From Candidatus Burkholderia verschuerenii (lineage in GTDB: Bacteria > Pseudomonadota > Gammaproteobacteria > Burkholderiales > Burkholderiaceae), in contig NZ_LFJJ01000027.1 in the NCBI RefSeq assembly GCF_001189365.1, positions 1-39,640 of the forward strand: 39,640 nt of DNA, given 5' to 3'. The position numbers were made by a program, and so were the translations under genes. Under the pieces are notes generated by a model. It did not search any database. It was not told the origin of the DNA and saw only the letters and a program-made list of their open reading frames with translations. This document shows, in pieces, positions 18,732 to 27,467 of the stretch (positions are counted from its first letter, which is position 1; each line of letters starts with the position of its first letter).

Positions 18732-20774
18732 ATGCCGCCGAAGCGCCCGAGCCGTTCACTGATCGCCGTGCTGTGTCTGAGTCTCGCCGTGCCGCCCACG
18801 GCGCTGGCGCAGACGGGCGCGTCCGCGCCGTCGGCCGGTGTCAGTACGGGCATCGGCATGGGCACTGGCACCGGCACGCTCGCCGCCAGCGCGCTGCAAT
18901 CGTCACATCAGAAAGATGGCGACGACGCCGTGCCCGGCAATGTCGCGGACGGCGTATTCGGCGTCTACGGCGGACGCGAAAGCCGCATCACCAACCGGCC
19001 CGGCGCGTTGTCCGGGCTGCGCGCGCCGCTCGCGTCGGTGCAGCTTCCCGACCTCGGCGACGGCTCCGGCGGCACGCTCTCGCCGCAGGCGGAACGCAAA
19101 GTCGGCGAACGGCTGATGCGCGACGTCCGCAGCGATCCCGATTATCTCGACGACTGGCTGATCCGCGATTATCTCGATTCGATCGCCGCGAAACTGTCGA
19201 CGGCGGCGGCGATGCAATATCTCGGCGGCTATCGGCCGGACTTCGATCTGTTCGCCGTGCGCGATCCGCAGATCAACGCGTTTTCGATGCCGGGCGGTTT
19301 TATCGGCGTGAATACGGGGCTGATCGCGACGACGCAGACGGAATCGGAACTCGCGTCGGTGATCGGCCATGAAATGGGGCACGTGCTCCAGCGCCACATC
19401 GCGCGGATGATCAGCGCGCAGGAAAAGAACAGCTACGCCGCGCTTGCCGCGATGCTCGCCGGCCTGCTCGCGGGCGTGATGGCGCGGAGCGGCGATCTCG
19501 GCATGGGCATCGCGATGGGCGGGCAGGCCTTCGCCGTCGACAACACCTTGCGCTTTTCGCGCGCGGCCGAGCACGAAGCGGATCGCGTCGGCTTCCAGAT
19601 GCTGACCGCCGCCGGCTACGATCCCTACGCGATGGCCGCGTTCTTCGAGCGTCTCGATCGTTCGACGATGGGCGACAACGGCGTGCCCGCCTATGTCCGC
19701 ACGCATCCGCTGACGACCGATCGTATCGCCGACATGGAAGATCGCGCGCGGCGCGTGCCGTATCGGCAGCCGCGTCAGGCGGTGGAATATGCGTTCGTGC
19801 GTGCCCGCGCCCGCGTGCTGCAAGTGAATTACACGAGCGATTATCGCGAGGTCGCGAGCCGGCTGAAGTCCGAAATCGCCGATCAGACCGGGCTCAATCC
19901 GGCGGCGAACTGGTACGGCATCGCGCTCGCGCAATCGCTGATCGGTGATTACGACGCCGCGAACGACGCGCTGGCGAAATCGCGCAAGCTGTTCGAGGGC
20001 GAAGAGGCGAGCGAGGCGGCGGCGGCCGCGCAGGTGAAGAGCGAGCAGAAGGCGCAGCAGGCGAGCGCCAAAAGCGGTTGCGAAACACAATCCAAAACCG
20101 AAGCCGCATCGGCGGAAAGCCGCGCGAGCCTGCAAATCGCGGAGGCGTCCGCATCGAACGTCGCGGGCAGCGACGCGCGCGGCACGCTGACGCTGGGCAA
20201 ACCGATCGCGCCGGATCAACCGGCATCGAGTCCGATCGCGGCATCGGGCGTCGCCCTTCCGCCGATCTTCGTCCACGCGCCCAACGCCGCCAAGCCACCG
20301 CCGCCGTCGACACAAGCGCCTCGCAGCACGCCGAGCCTCGATGTCCTCGCCGCCGATATCGCGCGTCGCGCGGGCCGTTACGACGACGCGATCCGCCTGG
20401 CCGACATCGCGCAGAAGCGCTGGCCGGAGTCGCACGCGGCGGTCGATGAGCATTTGCAGGCGCTGATCGCCGCGCATCGCTACGCGGACGCGCAGACGCT
20501 CGCGCGCCGGGAAACCCGCGCGGAGCCGGGCTTGCGCGACTGGTGGCTCTATCTCGCGCAGGCCAGCGCGGGTCTGAACGATCCGTTGCGTCAGCATCAG
20601 GCGATGGCGGAGAAACTCGCGCTCGACGGCGCGTGGCCATCGGCGATTCGCCAGTTGAAGGAAGCGCGCGACGTGAAAACCGCCAGCTTCTACGATCTGT
20701 CGACGATTTCGGCGCGTCTGCGGGAATTCGAATCGCGCTACAAGGAAGAGCGCGACGAGGAGAAAAACAGTTAG
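18732..20774 (+). CDS. M48-family periplasmic metalloprotease (BepA-like) with TPR region
   Basis: 680 residues from ATG 18732; this start gives a clean signal peptide (MPPKRPSRSLIAVLCLSLA, cleavage after ALAQ). The zinc protease core has HEMGH near residue 215 with the third ligand Glu in AEHEADRVGF, and TNTGLIATT-like substrate strands before it. The C-terminal half is a TPR-type helical region (DYDAANDALAKSRKL, GRYDDAIRLADIAQKRWP, RYADAQTLARRET). BepA-type enzymes chaperone or degrade outer-membrane proteins such as LptD with the BAM machinery. Odd: a ~100-residue low-complexity Ala/Ser/Gln/Pro stretch (about residues 435-540) splits the TPR repeats, making the protein longer than most relatives. 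The stop overlaps the stop of the convergent gene by 4 bases. Confidence 0.9.
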   Translation: MPPKRPSRSLIAVLCLSLAVPPTALAQTGASAPSAGVSTGIGMGTGTGTLAASALQSSHQKDGDDAVPGNVADGVFGVYGGRESRITNRPGALSGLRAPLASVQLPDLGDGSGGTLSPQAERKVGERLMRDVRSDPDYLDDWLIRDYLDSIAAKLSTAAAMQYLGGYRPDFDLFAVRDPQINAFSMPGGFIGVNTGLIATTQTESELASVIGHEMGHVLQRHIARMISAQEKNSYAALAAMLAGLLAGVMARSGDLGMGIAMGGQAFAVDNTLRFSRAAEHEADRVGFQMLTAAGYDPYAMAAFFERLDRSTMGDNGVPAYVRTHPLTTDRIADMEDRARRVPYRQPRQAVEYAFVRARARVLQVNYTSDYREVASRLKSEIADQTGLNPAANWYGIALAQSLIGDYDAANDALAKSRKLFEGEEASEAAAAAQVKSEQKAQQASAKSGCETQSKTEAASAESRASLQIAEASASNVAGSDARGTLTLGKPIAPDQPASSPIAASGVALPPIFVHAPNAAKPPPPSTQAPRSTPSLDVLAADIARRAGRYDDAIRLADIAQKRWPESHAAVDEHLQALIAAHRYADAQTLARRETRAEPGLRDWWLYLAQASAGLNDPLRQHQAMAEKLALDGAWPSAIRQLKEARDVKTASFYDLSTISARLREFESRYKEERDEEKNS

Positions 20775-21340
20775 CGCGAAGCCGGGCTCGCGATAAAGCC
20801 GAAGCGCTGTTCGACGTCATCGCGCCGGATGGCTTGCAGCTTCAGGTCCGCGCCGCCGCGCCAGTGGAAGACGCCGCCGCGCGCGTCGTCGTCGAGCGTC
20901 GCGTGATTCGCGAACAGGTCGATATCGTGATCGTGCAGTGCGGCCACGCGAGCGGGCGTGGCATCGTCGGAAAACAGGATGCCGCCCGCGTCGTCGATCC
21001 ACGCGTGCGCGGGCTCGAACGCCGCGCCGGTCTGATCCGCCAACTGCAACGCGCCGTCGATCTCCGACAGCCGCACGATCCACGGCGTATAGGCCAACTC
21101 GACATACACGCGCTGCGGCCCGTTCTGAAAGAACCACTGGCCGTCATCGTCGCGCTCGTAATTGCGGTTGATGAAGCCCAGCAGCGCCTCGTGCCGGATC
21201 GCCGTGCCCGGCGCGCCGGTCGCCTGCGCCGCCTCGTCGCGCATGCGCCACTGGCCGCGCCGGTCGAGCATCAGCCAGCCGGTGCAATGCGGGGGGACGT
21301 TGGGCCATTTGGCGAGCGCCTGCCTGGCGATTTCATCCAT
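20771..21340 (-). CDS. conserved protein of unknown function, coupled to yheT
   Basis: 189 residues from ATG 21340 (MDEIARQALAKWPNVPPHC), two bases after the stop of the upstream hydrolase gene, so the two are almost certainly co-translated. Features: an N-terminal segment with GWLMLDRRGQWRMRD, then LGFINRNYERDDDGQWFFQN and PQRVYVELAYTPWIVRL, rich in aromatic residues. This pattern is familiar from beta-proteobacterial proteins of unknown function (a DUF29xx family; I cannot give the number with certainty). There is no signal peptide, membrane segment or catalytic motif. The tail is less ordered. The frame is intact. Confidence 0.75.
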   Translation of the reverse strand: MDEIARQALAKWPNVPPHCTGWLMLDRRGQWRMRDEAAQATGAPGTAIRHEALLGFINRNYERDDDGQWFFQNGPQRVYVELAYTPWIVRLSEIDGALQLADQTGAAFEPAHAWIDDAGGILFSDDATPARVAALHDHDIDLFANHATLDDDARGGVFHWRGGADLKLQAIRRDDVEQRFGFIASPASR

Positions 21341-21342
21341 GA

Positions 21343-22440
21343 CTAATCGCGTTCGTGAAACGTGTCGAAATAGCCGAACACGCGCATCGACAGCCAGTCG
21401 ATCTTGCCCGGAAACGGCCCGGTCATGAAGCCGACGTGGCCGCCGTGATTCGGCTGATCGAGCGTGACGCGCGGCGACACTTCGGCGGGCGAGGGCAGCG
21501 CGAACTTGGGCAGAAACGGGTCGTTGCGCGCGTTCAGCACCAGCGTCGGCGACGCGATGCGCTTCAGATGCGCGCGGATGGTCGCGGTGGACCAGTAGTC
21601 GTCGGTATCGCGGAAGCCGTGCAGCGGCGCGGTCACCACGTTGTCGAACTCGTACAGCGTGCGGGCGGCGAGCACGGCGTCGCGATCGTACAGGCCGGGA
21701 AACTGACCGAGCTTGGCGAGTGCCTTGGTCTTGAGCGACTTCAGGAAGCTGCGCGTATACACCATGCCGAAGCCTTGCGAAATCGCGCGGCTGCCGGCGT
21801 GGACATCGAGCGGCGCGGAAATCGCCGCCGCCGCGCGGATGATCGATGCATCGGCCACACTCGATGCCCGCGTGCACAGCCAATGCAGCAGCACATTGCC
21901 GCCCAGCGACACGCCCGCCACGAAAATCGGCCCGCGATGCACCTCGGCCAGGCGTCGCAGGATCCAGTCGGCTTCGGCGCTGTCGGCCCGGTGATAGAAG
22001 CGCGGCAGCAGGTTCATCGGCCCGCTGCAGCTGCGAAAATGCGGCACCACGCCATGCCAGCCGCGTGCCTGAGCGGCGGCCATCAGCGTGCGGGCGTAGT
22101 GGGAATCGGAGTTGCCTTCGAGGCCGTGGAACAGCACGAAGAGCGGGGCGTCGGCGGCGGGCGCGGCGGCGGAATCGTGCGCGAGCCAGTCGAGGTCGAT
22201 GAAATCGTCATCGGGCGTAGTCCAGCGCTCGGGCCGGTAACTCACCGATGGCTTGCGTCCGTAAAGCGCGGGAATGATGGTCTGCGCGTGGCCCGTCGGT
22301 AGCCAGCGCGGCGCGGCGTACAGCCATTGCGCGGCGTCGCCCAGTACGCGGCCGGTCTCGCGCGCGGCATCTTTCAATGCCACGGCGGGCGCTTTGTCCA
22401 CGAACGACGAATCGTGTTTCAACAACGGATCGCGCTTCAT
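21343..22440 (-). CDS. yheT: YheT-type alpha/beta hydrolase
   Basis: 365 residues, ATG 22440. Alpha/beta-hydrolase fold: the oxyanion region LFVLFHGLEGNSDSHYAR, nucleophile Ser in VAGVSLGGNVLLHW (GxSxGG), acid Asp in VLNARNDPFLP and His in NHGGHVGFM. The N-terminal GHAQTIIPAL is typical of the YheT/ABHD1-3 group. The physiological substrate is unknown; esterase activity on lipid-like substrates is inferred from relatives. Intact. It forms an operon with the unknown gene downstream. Confidence 0.92.
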   Translation of the reverse strand: MKRDPLLKHDSSFVDKAPAVALKDAARETGRVLGDAAQWLYAAPRWLPTGHAQTIIPALYGRKPSVSYRPERWTTPDDDFIDLDWLAHDSAAAPAADAPLFVLFHGLEGNSDSHYARTLMAAAQARGWHGVVPHFRSCSGPMNLLPRFYHRADSAEADWILRRLAEVHRGPIFVAGVSLGGNVLLHWLCTRASSVADASIIRAAAAISAPLDVHAGSRAISQGFGMVYTRSFLKSLKTKALAKLGQFPGLYDRDAVLAARTLYEFDNVVTAPLHGFRDTDDYWSTATIRAHLKRIASPTLVLNARNDPFLPKFALPSPAEVSPRVTLDQPNHGGHVGFMTGPFPGKIDWLSMRVFGYFDTFHERD

Positions 22441-22490
22441 GGCACCTCCCCGACAAACGTCTTGTTCTAGCGCTTCAATACTTCATTGCG

Positions 22491-22937
22491 TCAATGCAAC
22501 GGACCCTGACCGTGACGCATCTTCACCGCGAACTGGCCGGCGGTTTCCATCGGCATTTCGCTCGCGTGGATATGCGCGATGCGCCATTCGCCGCGCTCGT
22601 GGACCATCACGTAGGTCGTGAAGATCATGCGCGGCGTATCGACCGGATTGGCCGGCTGATGCGCCTCGGCGATCGCGTACACGACGGTCCCGAGACTGTC
22701 GTAGACGCGGATATCCAGCGGCTCGATGGTCACGGCGTTCGCCTCGAGCTGCTTGGCCAGACCCGCGCGGATATGCTCCAGTCCGTGCAGATGCGTGCCG
22801 TCCGCGCAGATGCAGGTCGCGAACTCCTCGTCGATCCACAGCGACATGATGCTGTCGAGGCTGTTGTCCGCGATCGCCTGATAGTAAGCGTTCAGCGTAT
22901 CGGCGGCGGCTTCGAAGAGGCGGGCGAAACGTGGCAT
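22491..22937 (-). CDS. SnoaL/NTF2-like (DUF4440-type) protein
   Basis: 148 residues from ATG 22937 (MPRFARLFEAAADTLNAYYQ). Small cone-shaped NTF2 fold: an N-terminal helix followed by DNSLDSIMSLWIDEEFATCI, LHGLEHIRAGLAKQLE, then strands VYAIAEAHQPAN, RMIFTTYVMVHERGEWRIAHIHAS. Such proteins are small enzymes or ligand binders; no specific active-site residues can be assigned. It lies between yheT and waaF on the same strand, with ~200 bases to waaF. The frame is intact. Confidence 0.85.
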   Translation of the reverse strand: MPRFARLFEAAADTLNAYYQAIADNSLDSIMSLWIDEEFATCICADGTHLHGLEHIRAGLAKQLEANAVTIEPLDIRVYDSLGTVVYAIAEAHQPANPVDTPRMIFTTYVMVHERGEWRIAHIHASEMPMETAGQFAVKMRHGQGPLH

Positions 22938-23135
22938 GGCTCGTGGGTCTCTGGCTGTCGCTGCGAAGCGTCACCGGGGCCTGCTGACGGTGATGCCGCG
23001 CATCGGTCATGGGTCAAAGCATGCCTCCCTTCGGAGACATTCGCGTGTCCGCGTCCGCACACACGGCCCGAGGCCGTCGGATGAATGCGGATGCCGGCGG
23101 GCGGCGTCGCACGTAACCGCACGAAACGGACGATG

Positions 23136-24209
23136 CTAGCGATGCGCCAGCAGCATGCCGCGCAGATCGGCGAACACCTGTTCGGCGGAAAGCTCGCGCA
23201 GGCAGTTCAGATGGCCGAGCGGGCATTCGCGGGCGAAACACGGACTGCATTCAAGGTGCAGCCATTGTACCCTCGCGAGATCGGACAAGGGCGGCGTGTG
23301 GCGCGGATCGGTCGAGCCGTACACGGCCACCAGCGGCCGGCGCAGCGCCGCAGCGACGTGCATCAGTCCGGAATCGTTGGTGACGACGGCCGAGGCGCGC
23401 GAGATCAGCGCGCACGCTTCGCCGAGCGATGTCTGTCCGCACAGGTTGCGTACGTTCGGCGCGCGTTCCGCGATGGCCTGGGCGATCGGCGCATCCTTCT
23501 TCGAGCCGAGCGCGACGATGCGCGCATACGGGAACGACTGCGCGACGAACTGCGCTAGCATCGCGAAATGCTCGGGCGGCCAGCGCTTGGCCGGGCCGTA
23601 TTCCGCGCCGGGGCAGAATACGACGAGCGGCGTGCGCGTATCGAGATTGAAGCGCGCCGACACGCGCGCGGCTTCGTTCGGATCGGCGTCGAGGCGTGGC
23701 ACCGGCAGCTGCTGCGCGTCGGGCTGCGCGGCGGCAGCGGCTTGCGCGTGGCGGTCGATGAACGGCAGCTTCGCGCCGGGCGCATAGGCGAGCGCGGCGT
23801 AGTGCGCCGTCATCGGCGGACGATCGGTCTTCGGCGGATTCGGGTGACGCACGTTGAGCAGCCCGAAACGGTTTTCGCCCTTGTAGCCGATGCGCAGGTT
23901 GATGCCCGCCATCCACGAAATCAGCGCGGATTTCATCGAGTTGGGCAGCACGTAGGCGGCGTCGTAGCCGACATCGCGCAGATCGCTCGCGAGTTGCCAG
24001 CGGCGCAGCAGTTGCAGCTTGCCGTGGGCCAGGTCGGTCGCGTAGACGTCGCGGATTTCCGGCATGCGCTCCAGCACGGGCGCGACCCACGAGGGCGCGA
24101 TCGCGTCGATGGCGATGCGCGGATGCAGCTTCCTCAGCAGGGAAAACAGCGGCTGCGCCATCAATGCGTCACCGATCCAGTTCGGTGCTATTACCAGCGC
24201 ACGGCGCAT
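23136..24209 (-). CDS. waaF: lipopolysaccharide heptosyltransferase II
   Basis: 357 residues from ATG 24209 (MRRALVIAPNWIGDALMAQ, the standard WaaF start). A GT9-family enzyme adding the second heptose to the LPS inner core on the cytoplasmic face. Motifs: LPNSMKSALISWMAGINLRIGY in the acceptor domain, FCPGAEYGPAKRWPPEHFA and the ADP-heptose site VVTNDSGLMHVAAAL with AVYGSTDPRHTPP. Four cysteines near the end (CSPCFARECPLGHLNC) are normal for WaaF. An Ala/Gln-rich insertion of ~20 residues sits between the two domains. Intact. It follows ilvE and a zinc-ribbon gene on the same strand, a known Burkholderiaceae arrangement. Confidence 0.95.
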   Translation of the reverse strand: MRRALVIAPNWIGDALMAQPLFSLLRKLHPRIAIDAIAPSWVAPVLERMPEIRDVYATDLAHGKLQLLRRWQLASDLRDVGYDAAYVLPNSMKSALISWMAGINLRIGYKGENRFGLLNVRHPNPPKTDRPPMTAHYAALAYAPGAKLPFIDRHAQAAAAAQPDAQQLPVPRLDADPNEAARVSARFNLDTRTPLVVFCPGAEYGPAKRWPPEHFAMLAQFVAQSFPYARIVALGSKKDAPIAQAIAERAPNVRNLCGQTSLGEACALISRASAVVTNDSGLMHVAAALRRPLVAVYGSTDPRHTPPLSDLARVQWLHLECSPCFARECPLGHLNCLRELSAEQVFADLRGMLLAHR

Positions 24210-24370
24210 CTGACAGGTTCCGATCTCAAAATATGAACGCGGCTTCCGGCGTGGACGCCGGGGAGTCGTCGAGTGGGTGGGGTGTTAGCGGGGCGCGCGA
24301 TATTCCGGCCCGCTCGATGAAGCACCGCGCGATGCGCCGTCCGGCACATCGCGAGGGGCCGGCGTCACGC

Positions 24371-24568
24371 TCAATGAGCGCCCTTGATGACTTCGCCGTC
24401 TTTCAGCTTGTAGCGCGTGCCGCAATAGGGGCAGCGCGCTTCGCCGTGCGTCACGTCCAGAAACACGCGCGGATGCGCGCTCCAGCGCTGCATCTTCGGG
24501 TTCGGGCAGAAAGCGGGCAAGTCCTTGGCGGGCAGTTCCACCAGCGGCATTTCCTTCAGGTCGCTCAT
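24371..24568 (-). CDS. small zinc-finger (CHCC-type) protein
   Basis: 65 residues from ATG 24568; the longer in-frame start at 24607 overlaps ilvE sequence and lacks conservation features. It has the zf-CHCC pattern: Cys in PAFCPNPKM, His in WSAHPRVFL, and Cys-x2-Cys in ARCPYCGTRYKL. This domain also occurs in the NDUFS6 subunit of complex I; the bacterial stand-alone form has no established function. It lies between ilvE and waaF, probably co-transcribed. Confidence 0.9.
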   Translation of the reverse strand: MSDLKEMPLVELPAKDLPAFCPNPKMQRWSAHPRVFLDVTHGEARCPYCGTRYKLKDGEVIKGAH

Positions 24569-24632
24569 TGCTATCTCTTTGTGTTGTGCATGCGGGGAAA
24601 GCGGCAAGCGTCATGGCCTGCCGCGATCGGCT

Positions 24633-25554
24633 TCAGACTTTCGCGAGCCAGCTCGCGTACTTCTCGTTCTTGCCGCCGACGACATCGAAGAAGGCGCTTT
24701 GCAGCTTCTCCGTGATCGGGCCTCGTGCGCTGGAACCGATAGTGCGGTTGTCCAGTTCGCGGATCGGCGTGACTTCGGCGGCGGTGCCGGTAAAGAACGC
24801 TTCGTCGCAGGTATAGACCTCGTCGCGCGTGATGCGTTTCTCGATGACCGGAATGCCGAAGTCGCGCGCCAGCGTGATGACCGTGTCGCGTGTGATGCCG
24901 TCGAGGCACGAGGCCAGATCCGGCGTATAGATCTTGCCGTTGTTGACCGAGGAAGAAGTTCTCGCCCGAGCCTTCCGACACGTAACCGTCGACGTCGAGC
25001 AGCAGCGCTTCGTCGTAACCGTCGGTGACGGCTTCCTGATTGGCGAGAATCGAGTTCACGTACCAGCCGGACGCCTTCGCGCGCACCATCGACACGTTCA
25101 CGTGATGGCGCGTAAACGACGACGTCTTCACGCGAATGCCCTTGGCCAGCCCGTCTTCGCCGAGATACGCGCCCCACGGCCGCGCCGCGATGGCCACGTG
25201 GATGGTGTTGCCCTTGGCCGACACGCCGAGCTTTTCCGAGCCGACCCAGATGATCGGGCGGATATAGCAGGATTCCAGCGCGTTCGTCTTCACGACTTCG
25301 AGTTGCGCGGCTTCGAGCGTCGCGGCATCGAACGGAACGTCCATCTGGAAAATCTTCGCCGAGTTGAGCAGGCGCTTGGTGTGCTCCTTCAGGCGGAAAA
25401 TGGCCGTGCCCTGCGCGGTCTTGTACGCGCGCACGCCTTCGAACACACCCATGCCGTAATGCAACGTGTGGGTCAGAACGTGGATATTGGCGTCGCGCCA
25501 ATCGACCAGCTTGCCATCCATCCAGATCTTGCCGTCGCGGTCGGCCATTGACAT
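24633..25554 (-). pseudogene. ilvE: branched-chain amino acid aminotransferase IlvE, frameshifted
   Basis: A PLP enzyme (fold type IV) for the last step of Leu, Ile and Val synthesis. ATG 25554 (a second at 25548). The N-terminal two thirds are normal: GKIWMDGKLVDWRDA, HYGMGVFEGVRAY, NSAKIFQMDVPF, SCYIRPIIWVG, and the segment after the PLP lysine, LLLDVDGYVSEGSGENFFL. There the frame breaks: ENFFL should be followed by VNNGKIYTPDLASCLDGITR, which is present one frame away and runs to TGA at 24635-24633 (ending EKYASWLAKV). One extra base (the C pair at 24947-24948) explains it; removing it gives 306 residues, the normal length. As written the product has a scrambled C-terminal third. Confidence 0.88.
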
Positions 25555-25891
25555 ACGGTTCTCCTAGCTGTCTCGTTCAAGTGATTTCGGGCGCGCCGGG
25601 TGCATTTTTCCTGCCGCCGGCAGCGTGGCGCATGTTTCGGCGATGTTCCCGGACGCTCGACTGCGCGCGGGCAGGAATTGTCCGAAAGCCAGCGAAAGAC
25701 CGTCATTTTAGCGTGATTTCGCGGCGAAACCGATCTTGGCGCGCCTTACGCGACGCTATAATTTGCCTTTTGCCGGTCATTTTTCGGCGGATTCTTCCTT
25801 GGCCGATTTTTTCCGGGGCGTTGCGCGTTCGCTGATGCCGTGCAATCCGTCCGCGCCCGGCATCGGGCATCTCATTGGCTCGTAACCGTCC
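25555..25891 (+). promoter_or_regulatory. intergenic region between divergent ilvE and azlC, with a TATAAT promoter
   Basis: 337 bases without a gene. On the plus strand TATAAT (25757-25762) with TTGGCG (25736-25741, 15-base spacer) is a likely azlC promoter, giving a leader of ~120 bases. No attenuator peptide or riboswitch was recognised. The first ~100 bases should also hold the ilvE promoter, but I see no clear hexamers. Confidence 0.5.
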
Positions 25892-26707
25892 ATGCTCGAC
25901 CGGCTGTCCGACACCAATCGCCGCGCATTCTTCGAAGGCGTGCGCACTTTTTCTCCCGCTTTCCTGGCGACGATGTCGTGGGGGCTCGTCACCGGCATCG
26001 CCATGACCAAGTCGGTGCTGACCGTGCCGCAGGCGTTCGGCATGTCGTTCGCGGCCTACGCGGGGTCGTCGCAACTCGCCGTGCTGCCGCTGTTCGCGGC
26101 CAAGCTGCCGCTCTGGACCGTGCTGCTGACAGCGGCGATGGTTAACCTGCGTTTCGTCATCTTCAGCGCGGGCCTCGCGCCGCATTTCGCGTATCTGTCG
26201 CTCAGGCGGCGTCTGCTGCTCGGTTATTTCAACGGCGACATCATTTATCTGATGTTTTCCAGGCGCAATTTCCCGATCGGCTGGCAGCCGGGCAAGGAAG
26301 CGTTTTTCTGGGGACTGGCGGCATCGAGCTGGATCTCGTGGCAAGTGTCGTCGGTGGCCGGCATTCTGCTCACCCGCCTGATTCCCGATAACTGGGGCCT
26401 CGAACTCGCCGGCACGCTCGCGCTGATCCCGATCATCGTGTCCGCCATCGCGACGCGCTCGACGCTGGCGGCGGTCGCGGTGGCGAGCGTCGTCGCGCTG
26501 CTCGCGTTCGACTTGCCGTATCGCTTCGGTCTGCCGCTGGCGGTGCTGATCGCGGGCACGGTCGCGGATGTGATCGCCGAGCGGCGCGGCACGCCGGAGA
26601 AGGCGAAGCGGGCGACCACGCGTATCGTCGTCGATGCCGCGCCGCCCGACGCCGGTCCATCCAACACATCCGCCGAAACCCCCGATCCGACGAGGCCCGT
26701 CCGATGA
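25892..26707 (+). CDS. azlC: AzlC family branched-chain amino acid exporter subunit
   Basis: 271 residues from ATG 25892. Large subunit of the two-part LIV-E (YgaZH-like) exporter for Leu, Ile, Val and sometimes Met. The family start FFEGVRTFSPAFLATMSWGLVTG is followed by AYAGSSQLAVLPLFAAKLP and MVNLRFVIFSAGLAPHF, and by five to six helices up to LPLAVLIAGTVADVIAE. The last ~40 residues are hydrophilic and low in conservation. Its stop overlaps the azlD start (ATGA at 26704-26707). Its position divergent from ilvE links export and synthesis of branched-chain amino acids. Confidence 0.93.
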   Translation: MLDRLSDTNRRAFFEGVRTFSPAFLATMSWGLVTGIAMTKSVLTVPQAFGMSFAAYAGSSQLAVLPLFAAKLPLWTVLLTAAMVNLRFVIFSAGLAPHFAYLSLRRRLLLGYFNGDIIYLMFSRRNFPIGWQPGKEAFFWGLAASSWISWQVSSVAGILLTRLIPDNWGLELAGTLALIPIIVSAIATRSTLAAVAVASVVALLAFDLPYRFGLPLAVLIAGTVADVIAERRGTPEKAKRATTRIVVDAAPPDAGPSNTSAETPDPTRPVR

Positions 26708-27027
26708 ACTCCGTTCTCGTCTGGCTCACCATCATCGGCATGGGCATCGTCACAGCGGTGACACGCGCGTTCTTTCTGATGGGCGGCGAGCGCATAGTTC
26801 TGCCGCCGCGCATTCAGCGCGTGCTGCGTTACGCGCCGGCGGCGGCGCTGGCGGCGGTCGTCGTGCCGGATCTGCTGGAAACGTCGAGCGGATTTTCGAT
26901 GTGGCCGTCGAATCACGCGCTCTGGGCGTCGCTGGCGGGACTGGCGTACTACCTGAAAACGCGCGGCATGATGGGCACGATCGTCGTCGGCATGGTCGTT
27001 TTCACGATTTTGCGGCTGATTTTCTGA
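26704..27027 (+). CDS. azlD: AzlD family branched-chain amino acid exporter subunit
   Basis: 107 residues with about four membrane helices: VWLTIIGMGIVTAVTRAFFL, RYAPAAALAAVVVPDLLE, NHALWASLAGLAYYLKT and TIVVGMVVFTILRLIF. PRIQRVLRYAPAA is the family signature after helix 1 (seen here as PPRIQRVLRYAP). Small partner of AzlC, translationally coupled by a 4-base overlap. Intact. Confidence 0.93.
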   Translation: MNSVLVWLTIIGMGIVTAVTRAFFLMGGERIVLPPRIQRVLRYAPAAALAAVVVPDLLETSSGFSMWPSNHALWASLAGLAYYLKTRGMMGTIVVGMVVFTILRLIF

Positions 27028-27467
27028 TCGAACGGCGACAGCGCGCGCCTCAAATACGCATCATCAAGGATTCACGGCTAAGAGCGCGCGGTCCGATCGG
27101 TTAAAATGACAGTCTTTCCTGTCGCAATCTCAATCGAGCGAGGTCGAGAGTGTCTCCGGCAGTCACCATGCAAGCGTTCCCCAGCACGCCTCAGACCGCA
27201 TCGCGCTGTCCGGATGCGCGTACGCAGGGACATTGCGCCGGTTCATCGCTTTCGTCGCTTTCATCGCTCGATCCGCTTCTTCCGCATTTCTTCCGCGCTT
27301 TTGGTGCTTTAGCGCGACCCTCGCCTCCGGCCTGATGTCGCGCGCGGTCGCCGCTTCCGAATTCCCCGAGTTTCCGCTTTACCGACCGCGCGCTACCCCG
27401 TCCCGAACCGGCGGGCCCATCCGGCCCGTCCCGCCCGAACCGCTTTCCTTACTCAACGTTGACTCCC
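27028..27467 (+). other. 440-base intergenic region upstream of pgk
   Basis: No supported gene. The short open frames here have no recognisable domain or ribosome site. A TTAAAAT box at 27101-27107 is a candidate -10 for pgk, with a ~350-base leader; no good -35 was found. The stretch 27200-27460 is Ser/Pro/Phe-coded-looking in several frames but without consistent codon bias. Confidence 0.45.

Noticed and set aside
27106..27335. Small ORFs upstream of pgk
   Set aside because: Several overlapping frames are equally open; none has a ribosome site, codon bias or recognisable domain.
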